Shown here: positions 27,301 through 36,900 of the stretch, in pieces | How positions within the stretch are numbered: position 1 is the first letter of the stretch | How the letters are laid out: the number at the start of each line of letters is the position of its first letter | Assembly (NCBI GenBank): GCA_036272195.1 | Contig: DATAZE010000006.1 | Span: 1-64,000, forward strand | Length of the DNA: 64,000 bases | Reading direction: 5' to 3' | DNA from: DASXHY01 sp036272195 | GTDB lineage: Bacteria; Verrucomicrobiota; Verrucomicrobiia; Limisphaerales; DASXHY01 | Notes under the pieces: model-generated | The model's input: only the letters and a program-made list of their open reading frames with translations | Told to the model about the DNA's origin: nothing | The model's database searches: none | Translations under genes and position numbers: made by a program

Positions 27301-28527
27301 ATGATTCAAAGCATCTCCACTCGCGACGCGCGTTATCCGTTGGGCCACGGTCACGGCAGCGATGCCATTCACCGTGATCCCATTTATTCCTATGCCGTGA
27401 CCGAGCTTCACGACGACCGCGGACGCACCGGAGTGGGACTGGCCTTCACATTGGGCGAGGGCAACCAACTGGTTTGCGAAGCCGCAAAATTTTACGCCGA
27501 ACGGCTCGTGGGCAAATCTATTGAAGACGTCATGGCGCAATTCGGCTTGTTTCAACGGTCGTTGGCCGATGAGCAACAATTTCGCTGGCTCGGCCCGCAC
27601 AAAGGCGTCGTCCAACTGGCGCTCGCGTCCGTCACGAACGCGTGTTGGGACCTTTGGGCGAAAACTTGCGGTGTCCCGCTCTGGAAACTGCTCCTCGATC
27701 TGACGCCCGAGCAAATTGTGGCCACGTTGGACCTTTCCTATCTCGAAGACGAACTCGTGGCCGCGCAAGCCTTGGAAATTCTTCACAGGCACAATCCGAC
27801 TCGTTCCGCGCGCGAAAGTATTTTAAAAACCGGCTATCCCGGCTACGACACGTCCGTAGGTTGGTTCAATTATGACGACGAGCAAGTGCGGGAAAATTGC
27901 AAACGCGCGCTTGCGAATGGTTTTACCGCGATGAAACTCAAGGTGGGTTCGCGCGATCCCGACCGTGACCTGCGCCGCGCCGGTATCGTGCGCGAAGTGG
28001 CTGGAAACGCTGCCCGCGTCATGGTGGATGCCAACCAACAGTGGACTCTCCCCCAGGCGCTCGATATTTGCCAGCGATTGCGAGGCATCAACCCGTTCTG
28101 GATTGAAGAGCCCACGCATCCTGACGACGTGCTGGGCCATAAAACATTGGCGGATGCCATCGCGCCAACCCGGCTCGCGCTGGGCGAGCATGTCCCCAAT
28201 CGCGTCGTTTTCAAAAATTATTTGCAGGCAAAGTGCGCCGGTTTCATCCAGGTGGACGCAGTGCGGGTCGCGGGCGTGAGTGAATTCATTGCCGTCAGTC
28301 TGATGTGCCGCAAATTCGGTGTGCCTGTCGTTCCGCACGTTGGTGACATGGGTCAGTTGCACCAGCACCTGGTTCTGTTTAATCACATTGCGCTCGGGCA
28401 CGACGCGATTTTTCTCGAACACATTCCGCATCTGCAAAAACATTTTGTCCATCCGTGCACCGTATCCGGGGGCGTTTACCGCACACCGCAGGAAATCGGG
28501 TCGAGTTGCGATTTGAAACCGGAATGA
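27301..28527 (+). CDS. L-fuconate dehydratase (enolase superfamily)
   Basis: A 408-residue enzyme that dehydrates L-fuconate to 2-keto-3-deoxy-L-fuconate. Enolase-superfamily catalytic residues are all visible: K212/K214 in AMKLKVG, metal ligands D243 (VMVDANQQW), E269 (FWIEEPTHPDD) and E296 (ALGEHV), and H346 in PHVGDMGQ. The N-terminal DARYPLGHGHGSDAIHRDP is characteristic of fuconate dehydratase. The length is a little below that of Xanthomonas FucD. The start is the ATG at 27301, 8 bp after the SDR stop. An open frame from 27082 overlaps the SDR gene and is ignored. Confidence 0.95.
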   Translation: MIQSISTRDARYPLGHGHGSDAIHRDPIYSYAVTELHDDRGRTGVGLAFTLGEGNQLVCEAAKFYAERLVGKSIEDVMAQFGLFQRSLADEQQFRWLGPHKGVVQLALASVTNACWDLWAKTCGVPLWKLLLDLTPEQIVATLDLSYLEDELVAAQALEILHRHNPTRSARESILKTGYPGYDTSVGWFNYDDEQVRENCKRALANGFTAMKLKVGSRDPDRDLRRAGIVREVAGNAARVMVDANQQWTLPQALDICQRLRGINPFWIEEPTHPDDVLGHKTLADAIAPTRLALGEHVPNRVVFKNYLQAKCAGFIQVDAVRVAGVSEFIAVSLMCRKFGVPVVPHVGDMGQLHQHLVLFNHIALGHDAIFLEHIPHLQKHFVHPCTVSGGVYRTPQEIGSSCDLKPE

Positions 28528-29378
28528 GCCACGACGTGCCAATCATCGTGGATTCGCACGTGCATTTCTGGGATCCCGGAAAATTGCGATATGCGTGGCT
28601 GGACGGTCTGCCGGTATTGAACCGGCCGATGCTGCCCACAGACCTGGCAAACGCCAGTGCTTCACTTCGTCTCAGCAAATTCATTTTTGTAGAAAGTAGC
28701 TGTGATGCGTCGCAAAGCCTGGCGGAGGTGAACTGGATCACCGGGCTGGCGGAAACGGAGCCCAGGTTGAAAGGTATCGTCGCGTCCGCGCCGTTGGAGC
28801 GTGGAAAAGCCGCTCGTGCGGACCTTGAATCGCTGGCCCGCCATCCTTTGGTCAAAGGAGTGCGGCGAAATCTGCAAGGCGAAGGGAAGGATTTTCTCAA
28901 GCGCCCCGAGTTAATTGAAGGATTGAATCTGCTGCCAGAGTTCGGTTTCATCTTCGACCTCTGCGTGCGCGCCGATCAATTGCCGATGGTAAACGAACTC
29001 GTCCGCAGCCTCCCACAGGTGACTTTTGTGCTCGATCATTTCGGCAAACCCGCCGTGCGCAATCGGAGCTACGATCCCTGGGCGCGCGACATTCGTGCGC
29101 TCGCGGACTTGCCAAACGTTTCCTGCAAGATTTCCGGTCTCACCACGGAAGCGGATTGGGCGAAATGGCGGAACGAGGACTTGGAACCTTATTTTAAACA
29201 CGCCCTCGATTGCTTCGGCTTTGACCGTATTTTATTTGGCGGCGACTGGCCAGTGGCGACCCTTGCGACCAGCTACCATCGATGGGTTGAAACTGTTCTT
29301 GCTCTGGTCCCGGACGCGAGCGACCGCGAACGTACGCAACTTTTTCAAACCAACGCCGAAAGGATTTATCGTGTTTAG
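28524..29378 (+). CDS. Amidohydrolase-2 family lactonase, probable L-fuconolactonase
   Basis: A 284-residue metal-dependent hydrolase with the HxH motif in IVDSHVHFWDP at the N-terminus, FVLDHFGKPAV in the middle and a catalytic aspartate in ILFGGDWPV. The family (COG3618) includes L-fucono-1,5-lactonase and L-rhamnono-lactonase. It would open the lactone made by fucose dehydrogenase to give fuconate. The start ATG overlaps the dehydratase stop as ATGA. The pathway position makes the fuconolactonase call strong but not proven. Confidence 0.9.
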   Translation: MSHDVPIIVDSHVHFWDPGKLRYAWLDGLPVLNRPMLPTDLANASASLRLSKFIFVESSCDASQSLAEVNWITGLAETEPRLKGIVASAPLERGKAARADLESLARHPLVKGVRRNLQGEGKDFLKRPELIEGLNLLPEFGFIFDLCVRADQLPMVNELVRSLPQVTFVLDHFGKPAVRNRSYDPWARDIRALADLPNVSCKISGLTTEADWAKWRNEDLEPYFKHALDCFGFDRILFGGDWPVATLATSYHRWVETVLALVPDASDRERTQLFQTNAERIYRV

Positions 29379-30111
29379 TCTCAAAAATAAAACTGCCCTT
29401 GTCACGGGCGCCGCCTCTGGAATTGGCGCGGCCATCGCGGAAACATTCGCCGCCGCTGGCGCGAAAGTATTCGTGGCCGACCGCGATGAAACGAACGGCC
29501 GACAGATGGCTGAGCGAATTGGCGGGCTGTTCTATAAATTAGATGTCGCCCGGGCCGAAGAATGCTCTCATGCGGCGCAAATTGTTGGTCCGTTGGACGT
29601 GCTGGCGAATGTCGCGGGCATCGGTCACGTTGGTTCGCTGACAGGCACGACCGCCGCCGATATGGAACGGCTTTACGCGGTCAATGTTCAGGGAGTATTC
29701 AACTGTTGCAAAGCGTTTGTGCCGGCAATGCTCGACCGCAAGAGCGGCAGCGTTATCAATATGGCCTCGATTGGAGGCGTCGTCGCGGTCCGTGAACGGC
29801 TTGCCTACACGACCACCAAATTTGCGGTCGTCGGAATGACCAAAGCCCTGGCGCTGGATCATTCGCATACTGGCGTGCGATTCAATTGTATCTGCCCGGG
29901 CCGCGTGGAAACGCCATTCGTGCTCGCGCGTCTGAAGGAATATCCCGATCCCGACGCTGCCTATCGCGAAATGGCTTCGACTCAATTAAACGGCCGAATG
30001 GCCAAACCTGAAGAAGTGGCTGCCGCGGCCCTTTATCTCGCCGCTGACGAAAGCGCGATGGTCACCGGAAGTTCGCTGATGATCGATGGCGGCTGGAGCG
30101 CGGGAAAATAA
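29371..30111 (+). CDS. SDR oxidoreductase, probable 2-keto-3-deoxy-L-fuconate dehydrogenase
   Basis: A 246-residue short-chain dehydrogenase with VTGAASGIG, NVAGIGH, catalytic serine in INMASIGG and the tyrosine-lysine pair in YTTTKFAVVG. NCICPGRVETPFV and GSSLMIDGGWSAG fit the KDFDH (UCPA/BDH2-like) branch. The enzyme oxidises 2-keto-3-deoxy-L-fuconate at C4 to the 2,4-diketo compound. The start is GTG at 29371, with AAGGA about 9 bases upstream and an 8-bp overlap with the lactonase gene. A longer frame from 29026 lies within the lactonase gene and is not coding. Confidence 0.88.
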   Translation: MFSLKNKTALVTGAASGIGAAIAETFAAAGAKVFVADRDETNGRQMAERIGGLFYKLDVARAEECSHAAQIVGPLDVLANVAGIGHVGSLTGTTAADMERLYAVNVQGVFNCCKAFVPAMLDRKSGSVINMASIGGVVAVRERLAYTTTKFAVVGMTKALALDHSHTGVRFNCICPGRVETPFVLARLKEYPDPDAAYREMASTQLNGRMAKPEEVAAAALYLAADESAMVTGSSLMIDGGWSAGK

Positions 30112-30114
30112 TTT

Positions 30115-30921
30115 ATGAAAATCATTCGTTATCAGGACAAAGCCGGGAACATCGGCTACGCCGCAATGCAGGCCGACGGTTCGGCGCTGAAGCTCGAAGG
30201 AACACTTTACGGTGGTTTGCGCGCCACTGCTCTGAAAGCAGACGTGTCGCGCCTGCTTGCGCCGGTTGAGGCGACGAGCATTATTTGCATCGGGTTGAAT
30301 TATCGCAAACACGCGGAGGAAACCGGCGCCAAGTTTCCCGAGTATCCCATTGTTTTCTTTAAAGGCATCAACACGCTGCAACACCCCGGCGAGCCAATCC
30401 AGATTCCGACGCATTTGAAAAGTGACGAAGTCGATTACGAATGCGAATTGGCCGTCGTAATCGGCCGGGCCTGCAAAAACGTGAGCCGCGCTGACGCGCT
30501 GAATTACGTCCTGGGCTATGCCTGCTGCAATGACGTAAGCGCCCGTGATTGGCAAATCAAACGCGGCGGCGGTCAATGGTCGCGTGGGAAAACGTTCGAC
30601 ACCTTTAGCCCACTCGGCCCCGTTCTGGTCACACGCGATGAAATTCCCAATCCAAATGCGCTGAAGATTCGGACCGTTCTGAACGGCCAGGTAATGCAGG
30701 ACTGGAACACGAACGACATGATTTTTGATGTGCCCGCACTGATTGAATTTTTGAGCGGGAGCACAACCCTTCTGCCCGGCACGGTGATTCTAACTGGCAC
30801 ACCGCACGGCGTAGGCATGGCGCAAAAACCCCCGCGTTGGCTTAAGCCTGGCGATACGGTGAGCATCGAAATCGAAAAAATCGGTGTCCTGACCAACCCC
30901 GTCATCGACGAACCGCGCTGA
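30115..30921 (+). CDS. FAH-family hydrolase, probable 2,4-diketo-3-deoxy-L-fuconate hydrolase
   Basis: A 268-residue fumarylacetoacetate-hydrolase-like enzyme. It shows CIGLNYRKHAEETGAKFP, the metal-binding run DEVDYECELAVVIG, NDVSARDWQIKRGGGQW and FDTFSPLGPVLV. In the fucose route this enzyme cleaves the 2,4-diketo-3-deoxy acid to pyruvate and L-lactate. It is the last gene of the operon, 3 bp after the SDR stop, and is convergent with the SGNH hydrolase gene 14 bp away. No clear terminator is visible between them. Confidence 0.92.
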   Translation: MKIIRYQDKAGNIGYAAMQADGSALKLEGTLYGGLRATALKADVSRLLAPVEATSIICIGLNYRKHAEETGAKFPEYPIVFFKGINTLQHPGEPIQIPTHLKSDEVDYECELAVVIGRACKNVSRADALNYVLGYACCNDVSARDWQIKRGGGQWSRGKTFDTFSPLGPVLVTRDEIPNPNALKIRTVLNGQVMQDWNTNDMIFDVPALIEFLSGSTTLLPGTVILTGTPHGVGMAQKPPRWLKPGDTVSIEIEKIGVLTNPVIDEPR

Positions 30922-30935
30922 CCGCATTGGCGGGT

Positions 30936-31601
30936 TCAATGTTTCAAAAGCGGTTCAATGCTGGCCGCCACCTGGGCCGCTTCGAGGCGAATGCCGTCCC
31001 CGTTGAAGTGCACATTGTCGCTGTGATATTCCGGATGCCCGCGCATGAGGGCGTTCAAGTCATCGACCGCAATATTCTGCCCCTTGATGCACTGAAGGCC
31101 GATTTCATTGCGTGCGGCAATTCGTTCGTCCGATGCCTCCTTCAAGTTGCTCGAGTTGGACACTTTCAGCGGCGTGGTCGCGGCCCAAACTAATTTTGCC
31201 GCGGGCGCGTGGGTTCGAATGGTCTCAATCATTTTTGGAAATGCCGCGCGATATTCCTCCTCGCTATGCTGCCAGCCATGCATGCCGTTGTTGAAATGGA
31301 TGATGTCGAATTTGGTATTGTCCAATACGAGCGCAATTTCCTGCAACAGCACCGGGTCCGAAGCGAAACGTGAGGTAGCAAGCCGGGCCACGTAAGCCTT
31401 GCCCTCCAAATGTTTTTCCACGTCAGGATAATAATCGCGCGTGATGGAGTCGCCGATGAGCAATACGCGTGGCAGATTCGTTTCGTTGGCGTGCGAAATC
31501 CAGATATCGCACCACTCAATATATTCCTGCGCCGACGGAGGGATTTCCGCAGGTGCGGCATGCGATGCGAAGAATAATAATACAGCAACGAGTTTTTTCA
31601 T
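30936..31601 (-). CDS. Secreted SGNH/GDSL-type hydrolase (esterase-like)
   Basis: A 221-residue protein with a signal peptide (about residues 1-18, MKKLVAVLLFFASHAAPA). SGNH blocks are visible: LLIGDSITRDYY (block I serine), HFNNGMHGW (block III-like asparagine) and SDNVHFNGDG near the C-terminus (Asp-His of block V). Such enzymes often remove acetyl or other acyl groups from polysaccharides. Together with the next gene upstream it ends the long minus-strand glycan locus. The substrate is unknown. Confidence 0.88.
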   Translation of the reverse strand: MKKLVAVLLFFASHAAPAEIPPSAQEYIEWCDIWISHANETNLPRVLLIGDSITRDYYPDVEKHLEGKAYVARLATSRFASDPVLLQEIALVLDNTKFDIIHFNNGMHGWQHSEEEYRAAFPKMIETIRTHAPAAKLVWAATTPLKVSNSSNLKEASDERIAARNEIGLQCIKGQNIAVDDLNALMRGHPEYHSDNVHFNGDGIRLEAAQVAASIEPLLKH

Positions 31602-31614
31602 GTTTTGGTAAGGG

Positions 31615-33846
31615 CTACTGCGATTTTAAGCGATAGAATAATTGTGGTGCGGTTGGGACGATCGGATTGGTAATCTGAAAGGTGCCGTTAGCATCAAATC
31701 TGTTCGTCGATAAGGCGGCCCAAATCGGTGGTTGCGCCGCGAGATTCGTGGAGGCGAGCACGACATAATTGCTACCCGCAATTCCACCGTTGCCGCCCAA
31801 AATGAACCGGCTACTGTCGGGTTTTGACGCAGACGTAATGCTGATGGGGCGGGCCGACAGCCGGAAAAGCTTTGCCTGTTTGGCGTTTAGATTCACGTGA
31901 AAAGAATTGCTCGCCGTCACCGTGGGAGTGCCGTCCCATAAATTCGTTACCGCATAGTTTGCCGGTGGGAACCCGGCCCGGGCAAAATCGAGGATTCTAT
32001 TTGTTGAACTCTCAGTGTAGTTAAAAATGGCAAGCAACCAATTGGAACCATCCTGGCGCACAAACGTATCCGCGGCGCTTGAATCTGAGTTGCCTTCCAC
32101 CGGTAGAAACGTTCGCCCGCCGCGTGCGACGGCATTTATCGCGCTATTGCTGAGACAGGACCGCGCGGCGAATTGGCCGGTGGTCGTCGTCAAATCATCG
32201 CCGTCCAGAAAAATTCCCGTCGCCGCGCCGCAAATAAGCCGGCTTTGGTTTTCGTTCGTGTCCGCGCCATGGCCAAACACCATGACGTCGGGATCGTTGA
32301 ACGCGTATAATCCATTGAGCCACCAGCCGTACGAAACTGAGTTCATGGTATATTCCGTATTGCCGATCAGCGACGTCTGAGCATCGCAGGCAATTCTCCG
32401 GCTGTGCGCGTATTGGTACGGGAACAACGGCGCGATCGATTCGCTGATGAACATCCGGCCGTGAATGGCGTTAAGAACGTATTGCATCCCCTGGTTATAC
32501 GCCTCCATGCCGGTCGTCACGCTGGAATCGTGATGCACGCCTTCGAACGCGCCGTGCGATAGAAAATCCAGTTTCACATAGTCAAATCCCCAGTTCGTGA
32601 ACAGGTTGATGTAGTAATCGATTCTCTGTTTTGCGCCGGGGTGCGTCGGGTCCACGGCCAGACCGCCGTCGTTGGATTCGAAGTGGCCATTGCTGTCGCG
32701 CAGAAGCACGTCGCTGTAATGGTAAGTATTGGTTATGCCCTCGACCGCCCAATTCGTGGAATCTGCCGCCGATCCGAACCACACGAACGGTCCAAAATAA
32801 ATCCCGGCCTTCTCGCCGAGCGCGTGACAATGATTGACAAAACTTTGCAATTGAAAACTCGACAAATTGTCCCAGTAGGAATCGAGATTGATGTAAACCG
32901 TTCCGTCGTTTTGAAAACCATTGCTCTCCAGCGACGAATGAAAATAATCGGCCACGGTGATTGTGTCGGTATAATTGATATTCGTCTGGATGACCCCCCA
33001 ACTGTTCCAACCGAAAGGCACGCCGTTGGTCCAGGGCAGCCTCGGAACAAAATTTGTGTTTTCCGCGGCGAAATTTTGCATGGTTACGCGCCAGTCGCCA
33101 CCGAAACCAACGAACATGGTCGGCGATGAAATCACATTGCCCGTCACGCTGCCATGGGGCATGACGTCATAGGGCGAGGGCGCGCCGCCAAAAACATTCA
33201 TCTGGTTCAACTTGTTGTTGTTGCCATTGAAATAAACTCCGCTCTTCCACGTATCGTGCGTCACCGCGCCCACGACCAGGCCGTTGCGGCTGACGTTGTC
33301 ATAAAACGCTCCCACTTCGTAACTGGTATCGCCGCGGTTGATAGTTCCGGCGTTGTAACGGAAAAAATGGTCGTTATCGAAAGGGACATAGAGAGCGCGG
33401 TTGTCATTGGCCACTCCCAGATCCACACCGCCAGTGGCATCCACGACGACAGGGCCGATCCAGTAGGCGCTCAAGTTGACCCCGATGACATCAAGGCGCA
33501 CCAGAAAACTGTCGGGCTGATCAAGTGTGAAATACTGCTTCATCGTGGGAAGACCGGTGCCGGTTGCCGTGACCACGACTTGATTGCTTCCGGCTGTCGC
33601 AAAGTTCCAACTGTTATAATTGATGCCTTTAATGTATCCCGAACTTAACCCAACCCCGCTATAGAAGCCGGTCAATTTACGCGCGTTCCTCCAATAAAAA
33701 TCCGTGGTGCCGGCAGTCAGATCGTATTCGAGCCGGACATTGTCGTTGGACATTACCAGGATATTGCCAACGTGTTGAAATGTGGGACTCGCTTGCAGGG
33801 ACCTGAATGAGAGCAGACAGATGATTGCCAACCACGCTCCGATCAT
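31615..33846 (-). CDS. Secreted clan GH-D alpha-galactosidase-like glycosidase (GH27/GH36-related)
   Basis: A 743-residue secreted protein. The signal peptide is MIGAWLAIICLLSFRSLQAS. A ~300-residue N-terminal beta domain precedes the barrel, which begins at PFGWNSWGVIQ. The likely nucleophile aspartate is in FDYVKLDFLSHG, and a later GNTEYTMNSVSYGWW and DPDVMVFG line the active site. The C-terminal beta domain is followed by the shared C-terminal domain (YVVLASTNL, with FYRLKSQ at the end). I use the ATG at 33846. A longer frame from 33939 would start within the hairpin of the upstream gene's terminator. The family may be one of the newer melibiase groups; the exact substrate is open. Confidence 0.8.
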   Translation of the reverse strand: MIGAWLAIICLLSFRSLQASPTFQHVGNILVMSNDNVRLEYDLTAGTTDFYWRNARKLTGFYSGVGLSSGYIKGINYNSWNFATAGSNQVVVTATGTGLPTMKQYFTLDQPDSFLVRLDVIGVNLSAYWIGPVVVDATGGVDLGVANDNRALYVPFDNDHFFRYNAGTINRGDTSYEVGAFYDNVSRNGLVVGAVTHDTWKSGVYFNGNNNKLNQMNVFGGAPSPYDVMPHGSVTGNVISSPTMFVGFGGDWRVTMQNFAAENTNFVPRLPWTNGVPFGWNSWGVIQTNINYTDTITVADYFHSSLESNGFQNDGTVYINLDSYWDNLSSFQLQSFVNHCHALGEKAGIYFGPFVWFGSAADSTNWAVEGITNTYHYSDVLLRDSNGHFESNDGGLAVDPTHPGAKQRIDYYINLFTNWGFDYVKLDFLSHGAFEGVHHDSSVTTGMEAYNQGMQYVLNAIHGRMFISESIAPLFPYQYAHSRRIACDAQTSLIGNTEYTMNSVSYGWWLNGLYAFNDPDVMVFGHGADTNENQSRLICGAATGIFLDGDDLTTTTGQFAARSCLSNSAINAVARGGRTFLPVEGNSDSSAADTFVRQDGSNWLLAIFNYTESSTNRILDFARAGFPPANYAVTNLWDGTPTVTASNSFHVNLNAKQAKLFRLSARPISITSASKPDSSRFILGGNGGIAGSNYVVLASTNLAAQPPIWAALSTNRFDANGTFQITNPIVPTAPQLFYRLKSQ

Positions 33847-33925
33847 TATCCGCCGACGAATCTTTGCGAGACGGTAAGTTGCTGGCACACAAACCAATTT
33901 TAATACTTCAGGCACGTCATTAAAA

Positions 33926-33957
33926 GACCGCCGGACCATTTTGTCAGTCCGGCGGTC
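33926..33957 (-). terminator. Rho-independent terminator after the LamG/beta-strand-repeat gene
   Basis: A perfect 11-bp inverted repeat (GACCGCCGGAC / GTCCGGCGGTC) with a 10-base loop, followed on the minus strand by TTTTA. It lies 26 bp after the stop of the minus-strand gene at 33984 and just upstream of the clan GH-D gene. It therefore separates two transcripts. Confidence 0.85.
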
Positions 33958-33983
33958 GTCGTCACGGAATTATTTGCGGTAAT

Positions 33984-36900
33984 TTATTGCACCTGCAGCA
34001 GATAGAAACCCCGGCCAGCGGCGGCGTTGATAACGTTCGTTGCATTAAAGTTGCCGTTGTTATCAAAACTGTTGGTGAGCACCGGCACCCAATTCGCCAG
34101 CGGCGTGGCCAGGTTTGTGCTCGTCAACACGACAAAGTTTTGGTTCGCCGGTCCATTCGAGCCGCTGAAAATAAAGTTCGTGCCCGAAATGAAAGGCCCG
34201 CTCAACATAGGTTGCGCTGCTGCGGCCTTCACACTGATTGTGCCCGAGATCAACAACTGTGTCGTGTCCCAAACGAGGCCGCTGCCCGGTGTTGTGGGGG
34301 TAATGCCGGCAGTGAAAGAACCGGAATAACTGCCGGCGCTGAAGATCGGAAAAGTATTTCCGGCGGCAAGCGGCACGCCGCTGACATTTGCGAGGTTCAA
34401 CGTCCCGCCAAAATTGATGGCGCCGCTGGCCTGCACCGTGTCACTGACGCCCGGGCCGTTCAGCTTGATGATCGTCGTGCCGTTCAAGGTGGCGTCGCCG
34501 TCGGCCGTAATTGTGCCAGTCAGGTTTGTGCTCCCAATGGCCGAATTAGTGCCGCCAGGTGAAAGTGTCGCATTCGGGCTCACAACCAGATTGCCGGTAA
34601 CGAGACCGATACCTGCGAGGGTTTGGCCTGCAGGCAATGTGAGTGTGCCGTCCGACCGTCCGCTCACGTTCAGGCGCTCGGAAACGCCGTCGGTGCCTCC
34701 GAAGTAAATCAGCAAGCTTTGCGAAATCGCGCCGTTGCCCGTCAGCGTCAGCGACAGGCCGTCCCCGATGATGCTGGGCCCGGTGTAGGTGTTGTTCGCG
34801 GTGAAGATCAGCGGGTGGTTGTAAGAGTCCCAATAGAAACCACCGGGACCGCTGAGAACATTGGTGAACGTGATCGGACTGTCACCAATGGAAATATGCG
34901 CGAGACCGTTGAAGGTGACCGTGCCCCCAATCTCGGTGCCGGTCTCATTGCCGCCGTTCCCATTATAGAAGGCCATGGTCGTGCCGGCGTCGAGCTGCAG
35001 GGAGGTTTTAAGATGATAATCTCCCTGTCCGCCACCCGGACGATAAATGAATTGCGCGCCCGACAGGACGTGAATGATTTTGCCATAGCCACTGTCGTCA
35101 TTATTGGCCCCATGACGGATGTCCATGCTCACGCCGGAATGCAGCGTCAGGACGTTGGTGGGATTTCCCAGACTACTGCCCATGCCGAGAATAACCCAGG
35201 AGTTTGGGGAGCTCACGAGGTAATCCATATTTCCGAGCGCCGGGTCAATCGTCACCTGGTGCCATTCACTGTAATCTCTTTCCAAACAGGTCAGGCTGTA
35301 ATTGCTGCCGCTCGAGCTGATGACCGTAAGCAGGCCGTCATCGCCAAGGTCCCAGCGCAGGGCGCTGTTGCCGATGGTGGCATTGCCGGCCAACCGCAAG
35401 GAACGGAACAAGCCGCCGCGTGGGTTGCCGTCGTGATAAATGTCAGAGCCGACCGGACGCAGAGCGCCATTGCCGCCGACGCCATCGCCGGAGATGACCG
35501 CCTGCCGCAGGTCCAGGCCGCTGTTGCCGCTCGTGGTGTTGATGGCGAGGGTGGCTCCATTGGTTACCGCAATGGGCGCTGCGCTCTCCGCGCCGAGCGA
35601 AGTCTTGCTGCCGGAAATCGGCTGATCCATCTGCACCGTGCCGCCGAGAATGGAGACGCCGCCACCGAAATCATTGGGAGTGGAAATTTCCAGAGTACTG
35701 CTGCCGAGCTTGACGATGCTCGCGGCACCCGTGATGTCACCGCTGCCGCTGATCGTGAAATTGTTGGCGCTGGAGTTGTTCGTGATATAGCTGGGCGAAA
35801 CCGTGTCATTGAGCGTCACCGCGGTAGGCACTCCAACCGTGTCATCGAAGAGCACCGTGTCATTGTCGTTGAACACAGAGGTGGTGCTCGTGCCGAGAAT
35901 CCGCCAATTGGCGGTGCCGCCATTGTCCCATACGCCGCTGTTGTTGGTATTCCAAACCAGCGAGGGGCCGACCGTCGGGGTTGGCGGTGTGAGCAAGCTG
36001 AAGCTCGCCACGGCGCTGTTGGTGGTGCCGTTGCTGTTGCCAATCACGACACTGTAATTTGCCACGTCCGCTGCGCTTACATTAAACAATGTGAGTGTGG
36101 CGTTGGTCTGGCTGGGAAGGGGAGTGGCACCTTTGAACCAAAGGTTCGTCGTCGGCAGCGCGCTCAGAATCCCGACCTTGAACTGCACCGTTCCCCCGGC
36201 ATAAGCCGATTGATTGGTCGGTTGCTGCGTGATGATGGGGACCGAATTGCCAGGCGTCGTGCCATATTGCCCGAAGAAATAGTGAGTATTCACCTGGTTA
36301 GCGGTGAGGGCGTAATTATACATCGCCACTTGCGTAATATTGCCGGTAAAAAGACGGCTCGCTCCATCGGCGCTCCCGGTTCCAATTCTCCACGGGTCGG
36401 CAAAATTAATCGATCCCACCGAGTCGGAATTCTGCTGCACGAGTGCGCCGTTGACGTAAAGACTCCATTTGCTTCCATCATGGGTGAGGACCACATGCGA
36501 CCAGGAAGTGCTCTGCGTTCCACCGGTAGCTCCCTGAGTGCCGGCCGGCCCGTAACTGCCGCCAAAATAGGTGCTGCCTCCATTGTTTCCATTGGCTCGC
36601 AACGTCAGCTCGTAATTGTTATTAGCGGAATCGTAACCCTTGGCAATGATATCGCCAAACACCGCCGCAGTGACTGGTTGCACCCACGCTTCGAGCGTAA
36701 TCGGACCGCTAAAATTGAACAAGTCGGGATCGCCTAAATCGACGTACTGCGACAGTCCATCAAAACTGATGGCGTTGGTGATAAATGCAGACGGCCCGGT
36801 AGCATCATTGAAACCCGCCCCGATGTTCACGAGCGTGCCGGGATTATTGTTCCCGGAAACGTCTGACGCCGTCGAACCAGTATCGACATTCAAGTTCAAC

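Noticed and set aside
33822..33852. Possible fifth copy of the intergenic dyad near the clan GH-D gene start
   Set aside because: Only partial similarity (CCGCCGACGAAT and GAGACGG). The core CTTCG-N-CGAAG is lost.
33847..33939. N-terminal extension of the clan GH-D gene to the ATG at 33939
   Set aside because: The extra residues precede a normal signal peptide, and the start codon lies inside the terminator hairpin of the upstream gene.
34623..36737. 704-codon open frame on the plus strand
   Set aside because: It lies antisense to the beta-strand-repeat protein gene. Its residue make-up (Ala, Arg, Val, Gly) is the complement of the repeat sequence and it has no domain logic. The minus-strand protein has a signal peptide and family repeats.
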